NCBI GenBank assembly: GCA_904063045.1
Contig: CAJFCJ010000012.1
Location: 620,001 to 684,000 of the forward strand
Source: Dimorphilus gyrociliatus
Lineage: Eukaryota; Annelida; Polychaeta; Dinophilidae
Reading direction: 5' to 3'
DNA length: 64,000 nt
Part shown: positions 42,779 to 55,133 of the stretch, in pieces
Layout of the letters: each line of letters starts with the position of its first letter
Numbering within the stretch: position 1 is the stretch's first letter
Position numbers and translations under genes: made by a program
The notes under the pieces: model-generated
What the model saw: the letters and a program-made list of their open reading frames with translations, nothing else
What the model was told of the DNA's origin: nothing
Databases searched by the model: none

Positions 42779-45692
42779 AGCTGTATCAATAACATTAGTG
42801 TTTGATAGTGTTGAATCACCATTAGATGATATAGTTGGAATTGGTTCCGGCCAATCCTCTTCTTGTGCTTTATCTCTCCTAAAATTTATTTTCCATTGGA
42901 TTAAAAGACTCAATACTTTTAAATAGAAACTTTTTACCGTTTAATGATGACGATTATAACAATTGTTACAATAAGTATTACGGCAATAGCTGAGGCTATA
43001 ATGGCAACTGAAAAGTAAAAATATTATTTAACAAAGCAACTGATCAGAGTGGCTGGTTTTCTCCTTACCAACTAATTTAACATTATTTCCTTCGTCATCT
43101 TTGTTGCCACTAAACGGTTCAGGTGATTTGAAAGTTGTTTGAATAGCTGTACTCTAGATTACATAGAAAAAAATATTAAATTCTCTCTTCACATTAATAA
43201 GCCCTTATTTTCTATTTACCACTCTCTCCTCTGTAGTTTGTACAGGTGTTGTCATAATTACTGTAGTATTGACTAGAGTAGCATTTTGGGTAACATTTTC
43301 ACTAGTCACATTTTGGGTTATCGTATAATTAAGTGTATAATTGGTGGACATTGAATAGTTCACTGTAGAACTTTGAGTAAAACTTGTAACAGTTGATGAA
43401 GCGTCTTCTGTAGAAAGTTTAGTAGTTGCTACATCTTCAGTTGTAGTTTGTTGAGTAGTAATTACTTCGACTTTGAAATGACGAAGATATTAATTATTCT
43501 TTATTATACATATTGTATATATAAAGAAATATATAAAATTATTAAAAATTACTAACCAAATTCACAAGCAAATGACTTGTTTACTTCACAATCGTCAGTT
43601 AACCATGCTAAATCGTTATTTTGTTCTTTTTTAGTTAACATACACTTCTTTCTAAAGAACTTTGTTAACCAATTCGTATTTGTTGACCATATATTTTCAA
43701 TCATTGTTTTCTTACTAGTTGACCAAATCCATTTTCTTCTAGTTATTCCAACCCAGGCTTCCGAATGTCTTCCACGATTTAATAAATCAACCAAGTCCTC
43801 ATAATCTGTATCGACTAAAGGTACAAACAATCTACCATTTCTTCCAGAGCATTTATTTGTAGCTTGAAAATACGTTGTTATTCCGCCTATAGTAGAAAAG
43901 GATGAATATTAAATGAATTCTATAGTATTCTATGTTTTTAAACACCATTGTGAGGGCTAAGTAGAAGGCAACGATCATTTCTTATAGTTTTTGAAGAATC
44001 AGCTTCGTTTGTACATTGTTCCTTAGCTACATATTATAAATAGAAGTGTCATTTTCTTTATTAAAATATTATTATACTGTTAATATTTAAATACGAACGT
44101 AAATCGCATATATATCTTTTGTTCTTATTGCATTTTTCATCGGATAATACACCAGAATTATCCTTTTGAAAGAATGCGCACTCTTGATAACCCTGATTGT
44201 CATTCGGCTGACCACTACGCCATCTGACGAAATCACCTGAAAAATGAAATTATCCTATCTTAAGTAACAAAGTTTATGAGAAGATTATGTTTTAAAAAAA
44301 TATAAAACAATTGTCTACCATTAACAATAAATAAATGGAATACATTGGTTCTGCTCGATAGGCATTGGCTCATGGATATGTCTGCTACATAGGGCCTCTC
44401 TGCGAAATTCCGATGGCCGCAATGGCATTCACCATCATTCTATATTAAAATAAGATAATATTATTTTGACTAAATATTGCCATTATTCGTAATTGATGAC
44501 TTGATCGATTATATTTTCTACTTACGTAATAGCCTGCGTAAAAATAACCATTTTGTTTACATTGATTCACGCAATCATCCTTATTTCTAGCACTAGGAGA
44601 GAAATTTGACTTGAAATAGAAACTATGTTCAGATATGTGATGACAAGATTGATCTCTCAAAAAATTTCCGTCTGTAAAATTGAAATGAATGCTAACTTTA
44701 TAATGAAAATATTTCAAAAAATAACAGATTCTTGTATTAATTAATTTGCATATTGTCAATTTTTTCTTGAGAATAGATCCTATGCTAATATTTGAAAAAG
44801 AAATTAATTAATTTTTAATGATTTAGTAAAGAGAAAAGAAGGGTCAAAAGTTTATATGCGTTCATTTTTGCCAACAGAATAATAAGTATAGTTCATATAC
44901 TTACTATATAAATTCATCCAATTGGTAAAGTAACCCGTTGCTCCAATCCAAAATTCATTATCTTCATTCGAAAATAAGTTTTTAAAGTTATCTATCTTTT
45001 CTTGCGTGTCCATCTCGATCAACATTGCACCATTTTGCCTGCAAATTTCATTAGCACTTTGCCAATTAGCTTTTTCAGTATGAAAATTAAAACAAAATGA
45101 ATTTCTTTGGGTAAAACCAGCTGGGCATTCGCAGTTAACTGAAAATTGATAAAAAAAAGTATTTAATGGATCATAATGATTTGATCGATGAAAATCGATA
45201 ATGCGGCAAGTTTTTGTTTGCAAAATATGACATTGTCGGTGAGTCGAAGCAAACATAGAAGCTTTATATTTGATGGAAGCGAATGTTGAATATGTAGATT
45301 ATCCTTTTCTAAAGTTGAATTTTTAGTAATAAATCTATCCACAGTATTTTTTTTATTTATCATTTTTCCTTTTTGTTCTAAGTAGAAATAATTCATATTC
45401 TTGTTAAAAAAAGGTGAACAAGTTGCTTTATATCATCTTTGTTGAAGTGTTTATTATTAAAAATTATGGTTAATTAATTGAAAAATACTATTAACGAGAT
45501 TATGAATGGCTCTATTACTACATTAAAATCAATAGTATAGAATAAATGAAACATCTAAGATAACAAATATACAAATATATATATATATATACTGTGTATA
45601 TGTATAGATAAGTATATGAAAAGGCCGTTCAACCTACCTGAAAACATAAAATTTATTCCTAAAAGAGTCCAAATTAAAGTCTTTTGGTACAT
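42776..45692 (-). CDS. Type I membrane C-type lectin with two CTLDs, a WSC-like module and a mucin-like stalk
   Basis: Predicted cell-surface receptor. Exons: 45692-45638, 45138-44905, 44671-44526, 44439-44319, 44236-44099, 44026-43946, 43886-43557, 43470-43220, 43153-43069, 43007-42938, 42878-42776. All phases match, giving 537 aa. Order: signal peptide (1-18); first half of CTLD1 (CPAGFTQRNSFCFNF .. FWIGATGYFTNW); WSC-like module (SPSARNKDDCVNQC, GYFYAGYY, CHCG; about 97-185); second half of CTLD1 (VRWRSGQPNDN .. ECAFF .. YICD); CTLD2 (EAWVGITRRKW .. WLTDDCEVNKSFACEF); a Ser/Thr stalk rich in N-x-T/S sites; transmembrane helix (VAIIASAIAVILIVTIVIIV); and a 35-residue acidic tail. The CTLD1 donor GTTCGT at 44098 is weak. 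CTLD1 carries QPN where sugar-binding lectins often have EPN or QPD, so sugar binding is possible but not certain. Confidence 0.85.
44319..44671 (-). other. WSC-like two-exon cassette nested within CTLD1
   Basis: Exons 44671-44526 and 44439-44319 encode the WSC-like sequence and are flanked on both sides by introns that split a codon after its first base. They total 267 bases, so skipping them keeps the frame and joins NWMNLY to SDFVRWRSGQP, restoring an uninterrupted CTLD. The skipped form would be 448 aa. Confidence 0.65.
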
Positions 45693-47233
45693 AGCTATAG
45701 CAACGATTTAAGTAATGTTCAGAATTTCTATTTCTATCACTTTATATTTTTGATTTAAAATTGTCGAATATCACAAAAGAAATCGGGAAAGTTTGAGAAA
45801 GAACTGCTCCTATGAAAAGTTCCCCTCTACTGAGTCGCCCATATATATATATATATATAAATATAGCTATAAAACGATGTGGGAGTAACGAAATACCTCA
45901 TGAATAATTAATTATTGCGCTATTTCCGATTTTTTTAGTATTCAAATGTAATGGAAAGGTTTAGATATTGAATTGAACATAATTAACTTGTAAAAATAAT
46001 TAATTAATTAATTAATAATTTAGGAAAGAAGAGTGCAAAAATGATAAAATATCTTCTGTTAAAAAATTCAAGCTTTTAATAAAATTAATAAAAGCTTGAT
46101 TATAATTTTGTGTATTAATTTTTATTTCCTTATTATTATATATAGTACTTGCTATACTTTGTATTGAATAACGAATATACATAGTACACATATATACTAA
46201 TATATTTATTCTATTCAATTGTTAGACATACTTTTTCAATTTCTTTTGATTTATAACAATATTTAATGATATTAACTGAGAAGAATGTTGATCAATGTAA
46301 TGATTCAGCTTCACCTATTATAAAGAAGTAGATTACTGATGGATGAATAATTATATATTTGACAGTTTATTAAACACAGATAGAGTATAAGCTAAATTTG
46401 TGTCTATATATTAATCCACTCAAAGTAATAGCAAGCAAAAGCAGTTACAGTTCGACGAGTTTATACAAACACAATAGAAAGGTAGGATGTTTTTTTTTAA
46501 TTTAATGAATATCATCCTATTACGTAGTGAAATAAAAAAAAAGAGAACCTTCTAGTATTTTAAATAGCAACTGTTGAAAATAGAATTTATCTTTTTCTGT
46601 TATTTCTCTATGAAAAAACTGCTCTTCATTCGTCAGAAATTCTTGTTCTGTTTATTGTCAATATATAATAGATATGATAAATATCTTTTTTAATAGAAAA
46701 AACAAGATATTCAATTGAATAAAAGTAGAAATTAAATATATAAATGTAGCTACGAGGTGATACATACATACATACATATATTCATGCTTACAGATATATA
46801 TTAATATATTACTATATCAATATACTTTATAAATTGAAGGTTTTCTTAATCAAATATAATTTTTTTAGCTATATTTTGTGATGCAAAGTAGATTTTTCTG
46901 TTAAAATTTATACCAATTCAATTTGTGAATTAAAAGCAATGGTTGATAAATACTTAATAAGCCATCCAACAATTGACTTGTACTTTAAATTGTTGAATTT
47001 TTTCTCTCCTCCTCTCTCCATAATAAATAATCTATATAGGTGATAGAAATACAGAGGCTTAAAACCCAAAGGTCAAGGATATACGTTCGTAAATTAACGA
47101 GATAAATTGTACTTTTTATTAAAAAAACAATGTTTTTGTTTACAACTAGTGAAGGAAAACCGCTCATGTTGAGTATCTTGAAATCAGATCTGGCAGAGTT
47201 TGACCACGTCACTTTCTGAACGGGATCAGAGAA
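45693..47233. other. Intergenic between divergent lectin and ITIH-C-like genes
   Basis: AT-rich spacer between two divergently transcribed genes. No exon recognised. TA runs lie near 45580 and 45841. Confidence 0.45.
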
Positions 47234-48458
47234 ATGAATAGGTTAATTATCTCCTACGCCGTTATCTGTTTTTCTTCACTATGGGGTAATAAAATATCTT
47301 AGTTTAAGCAAAAGATAAGTTTTTGTTAAATTTATTATAAATCAAAAGTAGTGTGGGCAAAAATATCCATTGACGTGGAAACGCCTAGAAATACACATCT
47401 GACTGGAGATGGACAACCGGAAAGGATAACTGTGAGATTACGAACTGATTCTGACCCAGCGCAATGCTTGTAAGCTATCTCATAATTGAATATCAATTAT
47501 TATTATTGTATTATACATTTGCGTTTGTAGTTTACAACAAACCAAAGATTCTACAGCAAAATTGTTTGATAACTATGTGTTAACTGTGAGAAAAGATGGC
47601 ATAAAGATATTTTACGAACCATTTTTGACTAAATTGAGCGATTCAACTCAAGAATTAACCATTGATGTTTTAGCATTAAGAGATAGCGATATTGAGAAAG
47701 ACGAATATTTTGGTATTAATATATTATGTAGAGAATGGAACGATTCTTCCAAAAAAGTTGGTTATAAATCAATAAGAATAATAAGATTTTTGATATTAGT
47801 TGAAAATAATGTTAATGAACCTTATTTTCGACAAATCGTCAGAGACGATGAGAAAGGCATGCATTATAGATTATGTTACGAATTACATGAAAAATATGGA
47901 AGAATTTTAGAAATTCTTAAGGATGAAAAGTCAAATGTTACTGTAAATGTCCAATTAAAAAAACAATTTATTCAATCAATTTTTATTTCTACATTATTTG
48001 GTAATTTTTATATAAATTCCACTGGTTTCACCATTGCAAATGGCTTTTTTTATTCTTGGGAGAGTAACTTGGCATTCTTTGCTTTAGAACAGAAGGCATT
48101 TATAATAGAATTTACAAAGAATATGCTAGTTATCATAATAAAACATGAAATGCACACTGTTACAGTCTCAATTAAACGGACAGCAAATAAGCTTATTAGC
48201 TCCGAGTATTTTTTTGATATTTCTTTTCCAAGCCTAACCACGTACGAAAGAGTATATGGCCTAATGGGACTTCTTGGAAAGAGGAAATTCACTTTTTATG
48301 ATCCCGTTCAGTCTGGCACAAATGGAGCAAAAGAGACACTAATTGGAATTAACGGCGTATTAAGAAAATCGTATTTCGCCAGAAAACAGGGAAGAGAGTG
48401 CTGGTTTATAGATGTTCAAGACGCATTAGAATCTTTTGCCTTAGATCTAAAATACTAG
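47234..48458 (+). CDS. Secreted protein with ITIH C-terminal-like domain, tandem copy 1
   Basis: Exons 47234-47285, 47352-47469 and 47531-48458, 365 aa. It begins with a signal peptide (MNRLIISYAVICFSSLWG). About 135 residues of unrecognised, probably beta-rich sequence follow. Residues about 155-360 resemble the C-terminal domain of inter-alpha-trypsin inhibitor heavy chains: RLCYELHEKYGRILEILKD, VYGLMGLLG, ETLIGINGV and ECWFID match GxxLxxLxD, GLLGQF, NG and CWF of that family. The conserved GDPHF entry motif is replaced by VRDDEKG. The von Willebrand A and VIT domains of true heavy chains are absent. AATAAA lies at 48497. The 47352 acceptor has an in-frame alternative three bases upstream. 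Confidence 0.78.
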
Positions 48459-48782
48459 TAGCTTTTCTCAAACTAATTTATTCAGTTATTTATTCAAATA
48501 AATAATTTAATTTATTTCAAACAAATTAAAGAAATATATTGTTTTATGTTGTTTCTTTCTTCTCTTACTTACTTTATTAAGACAATATCCGTATATTAGT
48601 AGTTAGATATCTCTATTTAACATTAAATATTCATCAAAAATACTCTGCTCTTAACTCGTGCAGGTATGAAGCTTGAAAACTACTTGAAAACAGTCATGTA
48701 CATCTACTCATATAAAAGCGTGAATACAAGATATTAAATAAAAGTTCACCATTAGTCCATGGCTAGAGACGCTGTATGAAAA

Positions 48783-50017
48783 ATGAAATTTCTAGCTATT
48801 TTTTCTTTTATCATTTCCTCTATTTCTAACAGTGAGAATGTTTAAAGTCTTAATTATACTTATATTTTATATTTTCCATTATATTTAATAGACGCTAGAG
48901 CTAATTTAACTATTAAAGTCACACCTCCGGCTACCTCTACTTTAAATGAATTCAATAGAGACGCTGAAATAATTGTCCAACAAGGGAGAAATTCTGATCT
49001 TGCCATCTGTCGGTAAGCTTTTGCTTGAACAATTTGATATGGATATAAACATATATATGTTCTGCATCAACTTTTTACAGTCTTCTTTACGAGGGGACGG
49101 CAAAGAGCCAAAAAGATTTTACAGTATATGTAGAGGATCAAGATGGAAATGAAATATACGGCGCATACTCTTTCCCAACAATTCTGATAGATGAGTCGGA
49201 TAGAATGATAATAACTATTAAAATTCTTCTGGACAAACCAAAGACTTCCAAAATGTTAAAAGTGATAGTATCGTGCACAGATGTATTTGATAATACTAGA
49301 AACTACGGTGAAGTATTATTGTATATTCAAGCAGATTCACCAGTGAAAGATGCAATTACTCAAGGTGATCCACATTTTGGTCAGATAATTTTGGACAAAA
49401 ATAGTTCGATTCCTCATAGAATCTGTTACGATGTCAGCGGTAAAAGTGGGCAAAGAATACATATTCTATCAGATGAAAGGATAAATATGTCGGTACATGG
49501 AACATTGATGGATGATTATTATATGCATTCAATTCAAATTTATTCACCTCATTGTAAATTTGATTTAAATACGAAAGAATTAAAATTGGAAAATGGTAAA
49601 TCAATTCAATGGACGTTAAGACAAGATTATATAAAGATAATTGATCGACTGTACAGAATTGAAATAAAAGAATACGAAATCAATTTTGAATATTTTGAAT
49701 TGGCGGGCAATTCTCTAAAATTAATTATATCAAGAAAACAACATTCTATAACTGGCCATTATTTAGATGTTATATTTCCGAATATAGGCTACAATTATGA
49801 AAATATAGGTGGTTTAATAGGCAGAATTGGTAGAAATAATTTTATCTTCTACAAGGCAGTACAATACGGAAATGATTCAAATTATCAAAGGACTGTTATA
49901 GATGTAAATGGTACAAATGTTCAGGCTTTATTAACGGAAAGAAATAAAAACGATTGCTGGTTAGTCGATGTAAAGGATGCTTTAGGATCTATACCACTAT
50001 CAGCATACGTATGTTAG
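48783..50017 (+). CDS. Secreted protein with ITIH C-terminal-like domain, tandem copy 2
   Basis: Exons 48783-48831, 48892-49012 and 49081-50017, 368 aa. Signal peptide MKFLAIFSFIISSISN. The exon count and intron phases match copy 1, so the two arose by tandem duplication. The ITIH-C-like domain starts at about residue 152 with an intact GDPHFG, then RICYDVSGKSGQRIHILSDE, IGGLIGRIG and DCWLVDVKDALGS. Several N-glycosylation sequons support secretion. The N-terminal 130 residues are unrecognised. Overall identity to copy 1 is low, so the duplication is old or the pair evolves fast. Partner or ligand unknown. Confidence 0.8.
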
Positions 50018-50714
50018 TTTGTCTCTTAAGAAGAGAAGATAAACGTGTTTGTTTTCCTAACAAGATATTACAATAGTTAAAGGAATGTATAATGTATTCT
50101 TATTTAAATATACATATCAGTGTATCAATCCTAAACGCTTTTCTCTTACTTATCATAAACTGTTAATTAATCAATTGATAAAAAGTTGAAACAATTAAAT
50201 ATTAATATTTCATTAAGATTATAACGGCTGGAGCTTAAAATAAACATCAATGATACTTAGATAGATTGAAAAAATGTCAAAAACAAATACAGTAATAGAT
50301 TGTGGTTATTCTATCAACTGTTTTTGATACAGATAATAATTTATTCAATTTTAATAGATGTTATAAATATACACATATATTATCTATATAACGTTTAAAA
50401 GGTTATAACTGCAGGGAAACATTATGAAAAGTCATCTTTATACTTCAGTTGAAAAAAATACTTAACGTTGTAAATAGAGTTATTCCTATGAAAAAAACGG
50501 TAATAACAAAAAATAGATCAGATTAAGATTTAAACTAGATTGAAGATTCTTGATAAACAAAAAAAGAGAGACGTTCGTATAAATTCTGTTCACGTGATTC
50601 TTTTATTATTGTTTTTCGCGATATATCACTGAAACATCATATAATATTCTATTAATAGATTTATTACTTATCATATATTAATAATAATTGCGCAATAATT
50701 TGACAAGAGTCATA
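50018..50714. other. Intergenic between ITIH-C-like copy 2 and the BIR gene
   Basis: AT-rich spacer between convergent genes, with no exon. A CACGTG lies near 50591. Confidence 0.5.
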
Positions 50715-51350
50715 TTAAGTTTTTTTATTTTGATTTGAGTCAGAGAATTCGAGTGAAGAGGTTTTTATTTTGCCCTTTGTTCTCCTCCTCCTTATCATTC
50801 CGCACAGGCAAGCAGTTTCAACTTTTTCCTCCTCTTGATCAGCGTTTGAGGAAAGTGATCTTTGAAATTCTTGAGTCTTGAGAAAAGGGCAATGGGGAAA
50901 GTGTTTTCGATGCTCTGAGAAAGCATCATCAGTTGAGACCCATTTTTGAAGTTGACCAGAACACTTAAAGCATTGTACTCGATCATCAGGTCCTATTTGA
51001 GCGGGAAACAGGTATTAATAAGCTTTTTTTAGCCGAAATAATCATTTCTTATTACTAAATATCAACAACTACTGTTAATAAATATTATTTCAATTGTTCA
51101 ATAATCAGTTAATACTAAGAGATGTAATTTACTTTGTAATCTATAAATAGTTTTATAATTAAAAGTTAAGTTAAATATAACAATGTTGGCAAATATCGTT
51201 ACCTGTGAAGTGAAAACCAGCTTCAGCTAAGATTCGTATTGAAATAAATTTATGAGGCCATTTTGACTTGAAAGTTTTAAGTCTTGCTTCAACATTACCA
51301 TAATTGTTTGCTGAATCTTGACAATCCGTACCTTTATTTCCGTAAACCAT
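50715..51350 (-). CDS. Single-BIR protein (IAP-like), 141 aa
   Basis: Exons 51350-51203 and 50992-50715 join after ACTTCACAG to complete a glycine codon. Residues about 23-87 form a complete baculovirus-IAP-repeat fold: RLKTFKSKWP, ILAEAGFHFTG and DDRVQCFKCSGQLQKW, with the zinc set C57-x2-C60-x16-H77-x6-C84 intact. The C-terminus is short and basic (RRRRTKGK) with no RING or CARD. BIR proteins bind caspases or IAP-binding-motif partners; survivin also has one BIR and similar length, but this BIR looks closer to the caspase-binding type. It overlaps no other gene and is easily missed because no single frame shows it whole. Additional exons cannot be excluded. Confidence 0.83.
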
Positions 51351-52506
51351 GTTGTTATTATTATATGATTATCCTTTAGGAATTATCGATATCCTTCTGA
51401 AAATAGAAAATTCAATTTTCTTCTTTTATATTCGCTTGAATGATGTCAGCTTTTCTTTCTACTGTTTGCGTCAATTTTTATTCAGCTGTCTTATCAGAAT
51501 AGATAAGGAAATTTTAACAGTAAATCGATTTCTTATCTCTTACAGTTTTCAATAAAAATTTTTACGCTGAGATTCGAAAATATATGTTTTAAACATTCTA
51601 TATTGTTGTAACAATAGATTTTTACCATTATAGGCCTACTAATCGTTAATATTATACTAAAAACAAAGGCAAAGTTGTATTATGACCTATATTCAAATAA
51701 ACAAGTTGTGTTTTAACAAAATAGATAAGTTTCTTAATTATAGTACATGATTTTCTAACGAGAATAGTAAAAAGGAAATACTTGTATTATATATAAAAAA
51801 GAAAAATAGTAAATTTTACCTATAATCGCTAAAGGATTATTCGTTGAAATTAAATCGATGTAGTTGTTTTGTTTGTGAAACGAAAAATAAAAGAAAAACT
51901 TACTTGTCCTACTTCAAAGTCATGTTAGAAAAAAACTATAAATAGAAGAAAAAAGAGTAGGCGGATTTGATAGGGTAAACAAAGTAGGCAAGATTCTCAT
52001 AAAGCCGATATTCCATATCGATTTAGCTTCTTGTTCATTGATTAGATAAGAAAATTGGTTATAAATTTGATTTCATAGAGGGAATTTGTTACTTATTGGA
52101 GAAATTGGATTACCATATTTAAAGAGTAAAATATATATACAGTATATATAAAATACTATACATCTTTAAGTATGAAAAACATCATCCCTTCTTTGTTCAT
52201 ATTAATTTACTATATCCATATGACACTGTAATTAAGCCTATAATGTTACGTTTTTAATGTAGCTATTAGATTAATAAAATTAATTTGCTTAGAAATTTGG
52301 TTTATTTCCAGTATTTTTTTAAAATAACGCTTAGGTATATATTGAAAACTTACATCTATTTATTTAAAATGAGCTCATTTTAGTAGGCGATTATACATAA
52401 ATATATACAGTATACTGTATAATATATTTCCACAAGTAATAGGAGCATATATTAAGCCTATTGATTCGCGTAGCGTCATTCTTTAAGGCGTTTCTCTCCG
52501 TCGAAT
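51351..52506. other. Intergenic between the divergent BIR and FOXRED2 genes
   Basis: AT-rich with no exon recognised. Two ATATACAGTATA-type words lie near 52138 and 52406, the second within about 110 bases of the FOXRED2 start. Confidence 0.45.
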
Positions 52507-54937
52507 ATGCGACTTCTACTTTTCAGTCTCTTTATATTTATTTGGCTTGCTAAAAAATATCAATCTACAAATTTCAAACTAGAATGGGATTATATAATTA
52601 TTGGAGCTGGACCCGCTGGCTTACAAATGGGATACTTTTTAAAAGAGTCAAAAAGAGATTATATAATAATTGAGAGGAATAACGAAAGTGGAAGTTTTTT
52701 TCAAAGATTCCCTCGCCATGATCGTTTGATTTCTATCAATAAAAGATTTACTGGTAAAATAAATCAAGAATTTAATTTCAGGCACGATTGGAATTCTCTG
52801 CTAACTCGAAATTTATTAAGATTTAGTGATTTTTCAACTGACTTTTTTCCAAGAAGAAAACAGATGAGAGATTATCTAAGTAATTATTCAAAAACTCATG
52901 ATTTGAATATTATTTACGGAGTAAATGTGCTCAATATTAGTAAAAATAGAGAAGAATTTCGAATGGAAGCTAATGATAAAATACTTAAATGTAAAAGTCT
53001 AATAATAGCTAGTGGATTAAGTAAACCTGTCTTACCGACTTTTGAAGGGAGTCAAGATATGATTGGATACGAGGAAATGCCCTTAGATGAAGATTTTTAT
53101 AAAGGCAAAGATGTCCTTATTCTTGGTAAATTTTAAATAATAACATCAAAGGAAATATCTAAAGACGCTCCACTATCGTCAATCTCTTTTAATTTTCTGT
53201 TTTAGGTCACGGAAATTCGGCTTTTGAAACAGCAAATGCGATTTATGAAAAAACAAATAAAGTTCATATTCTGGGTAGAAATAGAGTAAGACTCGCGTGG
53301 GAGACTCACTATGTAGGAGATATAAGGTTTCTAACACTTAATCTCTTTCCACTAAAAGATAAAATAATAATATCTATTGTTTTAATCATCATTAGAAGTG
53401 TATATAGTCATCTAATTGATACCTATCAATTAAAATCTTTGGATGGAATCTTGGAAGGGGAAATAAAAGATTTCAAATTAAAAAAGGTCAAGGATAAATT
53501 CTATTTCCAGACAGATAATCTGCCTGATACTATGGATAATTTTGCCCTAAGAGAAGGTTATGATATAGTAATAAGATGCTTGGGATTCAAATTTGATAAT
53601 AGTATCTTTTCTGAGTAAGTGCATACTCTTTTGTTATTAACCAATTTTCTTTTCTTTGCTTTCTATTTGTTTTTGTCCTGGTTTAAAAATAGACACGATT
53701 GACAGTTTTTCCTATTAACAATTTCTATTCCTCTATTGTTTCAATGATTATAAAAGGAATAAAAGAGAAAGGAGAGCAAGCCGAAAAAAAACACAATTAT
53801 AAAGTGTTATTTGTAAATAGGCTATTCTCTAAATAATAAAATATTATTAATTGTATATGATTATTATCTTCTTTTCTTTTCCCTCTAAAAAGCTTAATGT
53901 CACCAGCATTGACAAAAAGTGAAAAATATCCTGAAATAGATGATAAATTTCAATCAACAAACATTGAAAACCTCTATTTTATTGGAACAACTGCTCATTC
54001 TTTAGATTATAGAAGATCATCAGGAGGGTTTATTCATGGGTTTAGATATATGAGTAAGTATATATATTATATATTAATATAAATTAATATTTATGTATAG
54101 TCAATTATCTTTAACATTTTCTTTTCTTTCCCTTCCCCTTCCCTTGTATACTAGTCGAGAACTTTCATAAGAATCTTGAAAGGAAAAATCATAATACCCT
54201 TTGGCCTATTTCCACTTACAAATTAACAGAATTAATTACTGTCATTCTAAAGAGAATTAATGAAGTTAGTTCACTGTATCAAATGCACGGAGTTCTCGGT
54301 GATATAATAGCTATTGATAGGTAGGTGTTCTAAAGTGAGATGTAATTTATATCTCTAATTTTATTATTATTTCAGAGATAACAAACAATTTCATTACTTT
54401 GAAAATTATTTAATATCTAATTTGCATAATTTTGAAAATGTTACCGGTTATCCCATAAACGATGTATTAATTCTAGTATTAAATTATGGCAAAACGTTTA
54501 CAACACCCGGAAATGACGTTTTAAGAATAGACCGAGCTACTGGGGTCTTGGAGGAAGCTCATCTCAGTAATTTTCTTCATCCTCAGTTTTACTATTATGA
54601 AAAATTACCAACAAGTAAATTCATATATATATTTAATTTTCAATTACATTAGTGCTTACTAGACATTACGTTCATTCATACAGAAGGACGAATGCTGAAT
54701 AAACGTAGAGACGCTATCTTGCCATTGCCCGATAAGATACACTATATCTTAGAAGATTTTCACACAACGTGGACGTCTCCTACGACCCATATTCTCCCTC
54801 TTCGAAGATTTTTAGAAAATTGCACAAAAACAGATTTAAGACATTATAAGTCTAGTGATTGTTTTCTGTCGTCATTTGTTGATGGAACTTTTCCCATTGA
54901 TTGTATAAATTATCACCAAAGTTCATATATTGTATAG
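52507..54937 (+). CDS. FOXRED2, FAD-dependent ER flavoprotein
   Basis: Exons 52507-53125, 53206-53614, 53893-54053, 54155-54320, 54376-54614 and 54684-54937 give 615 aa. FOXRED2 (ERFAD) is an ER-lumen FAD monooxygenase-like protein linked to ER-associated degradation. A signal peptide (LLLFSLFIFIWLA) is followed by the FAD site GAGPAG at residues 33-38, and the family blocks FPRHDRLISINKRFTGK, FNFRHDWNSLL, the second dinucleotide site GHGNSAFETA, RLAWETHYVGD, IGTTAHSLDYRRSSGGFIHG, YGKTFTTPGNDV, LSNFLHP and THILPLRRFLENC. The protein stops soon after the last block, ending SSYIV, so the KDEL-like C-terminal retrieval signal of vertebrate FOXRED2 is absent. AATAAA lies at 54985. Confidence 0.93.
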
Positions 54938-54984
54938 TTAATTAATTCTTGTTTGTTAAGGTTTTTATCAATGGAATATGTATA

Positions 54985-54990
54985 AATAAA
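54985..54990 (+). terminator. Poly(A) signal of FOXRED2
   Basis: Canonical AATAAA 48 bases after the stop codon. Confidence 0.6.
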
Positions 54991-55133
54991 GTGAACGTAT
55001 AACATTAATATCTTACAATGTCGAATAACTCATTTTAAGCAAAAAAACTTGTTGAATAATTGATATTTAATTAAGAAGGTAAAGCAGCATAAGGGTATTT
55101 CAACACCATTAAATTACAGCATTCTAGAAGAAA

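Noticed and set aside
48050-48292. Minus-strand frame of 80 residues
   Set aside because: Antisense shadow of the ITIH-C-like copy 1 final exon.
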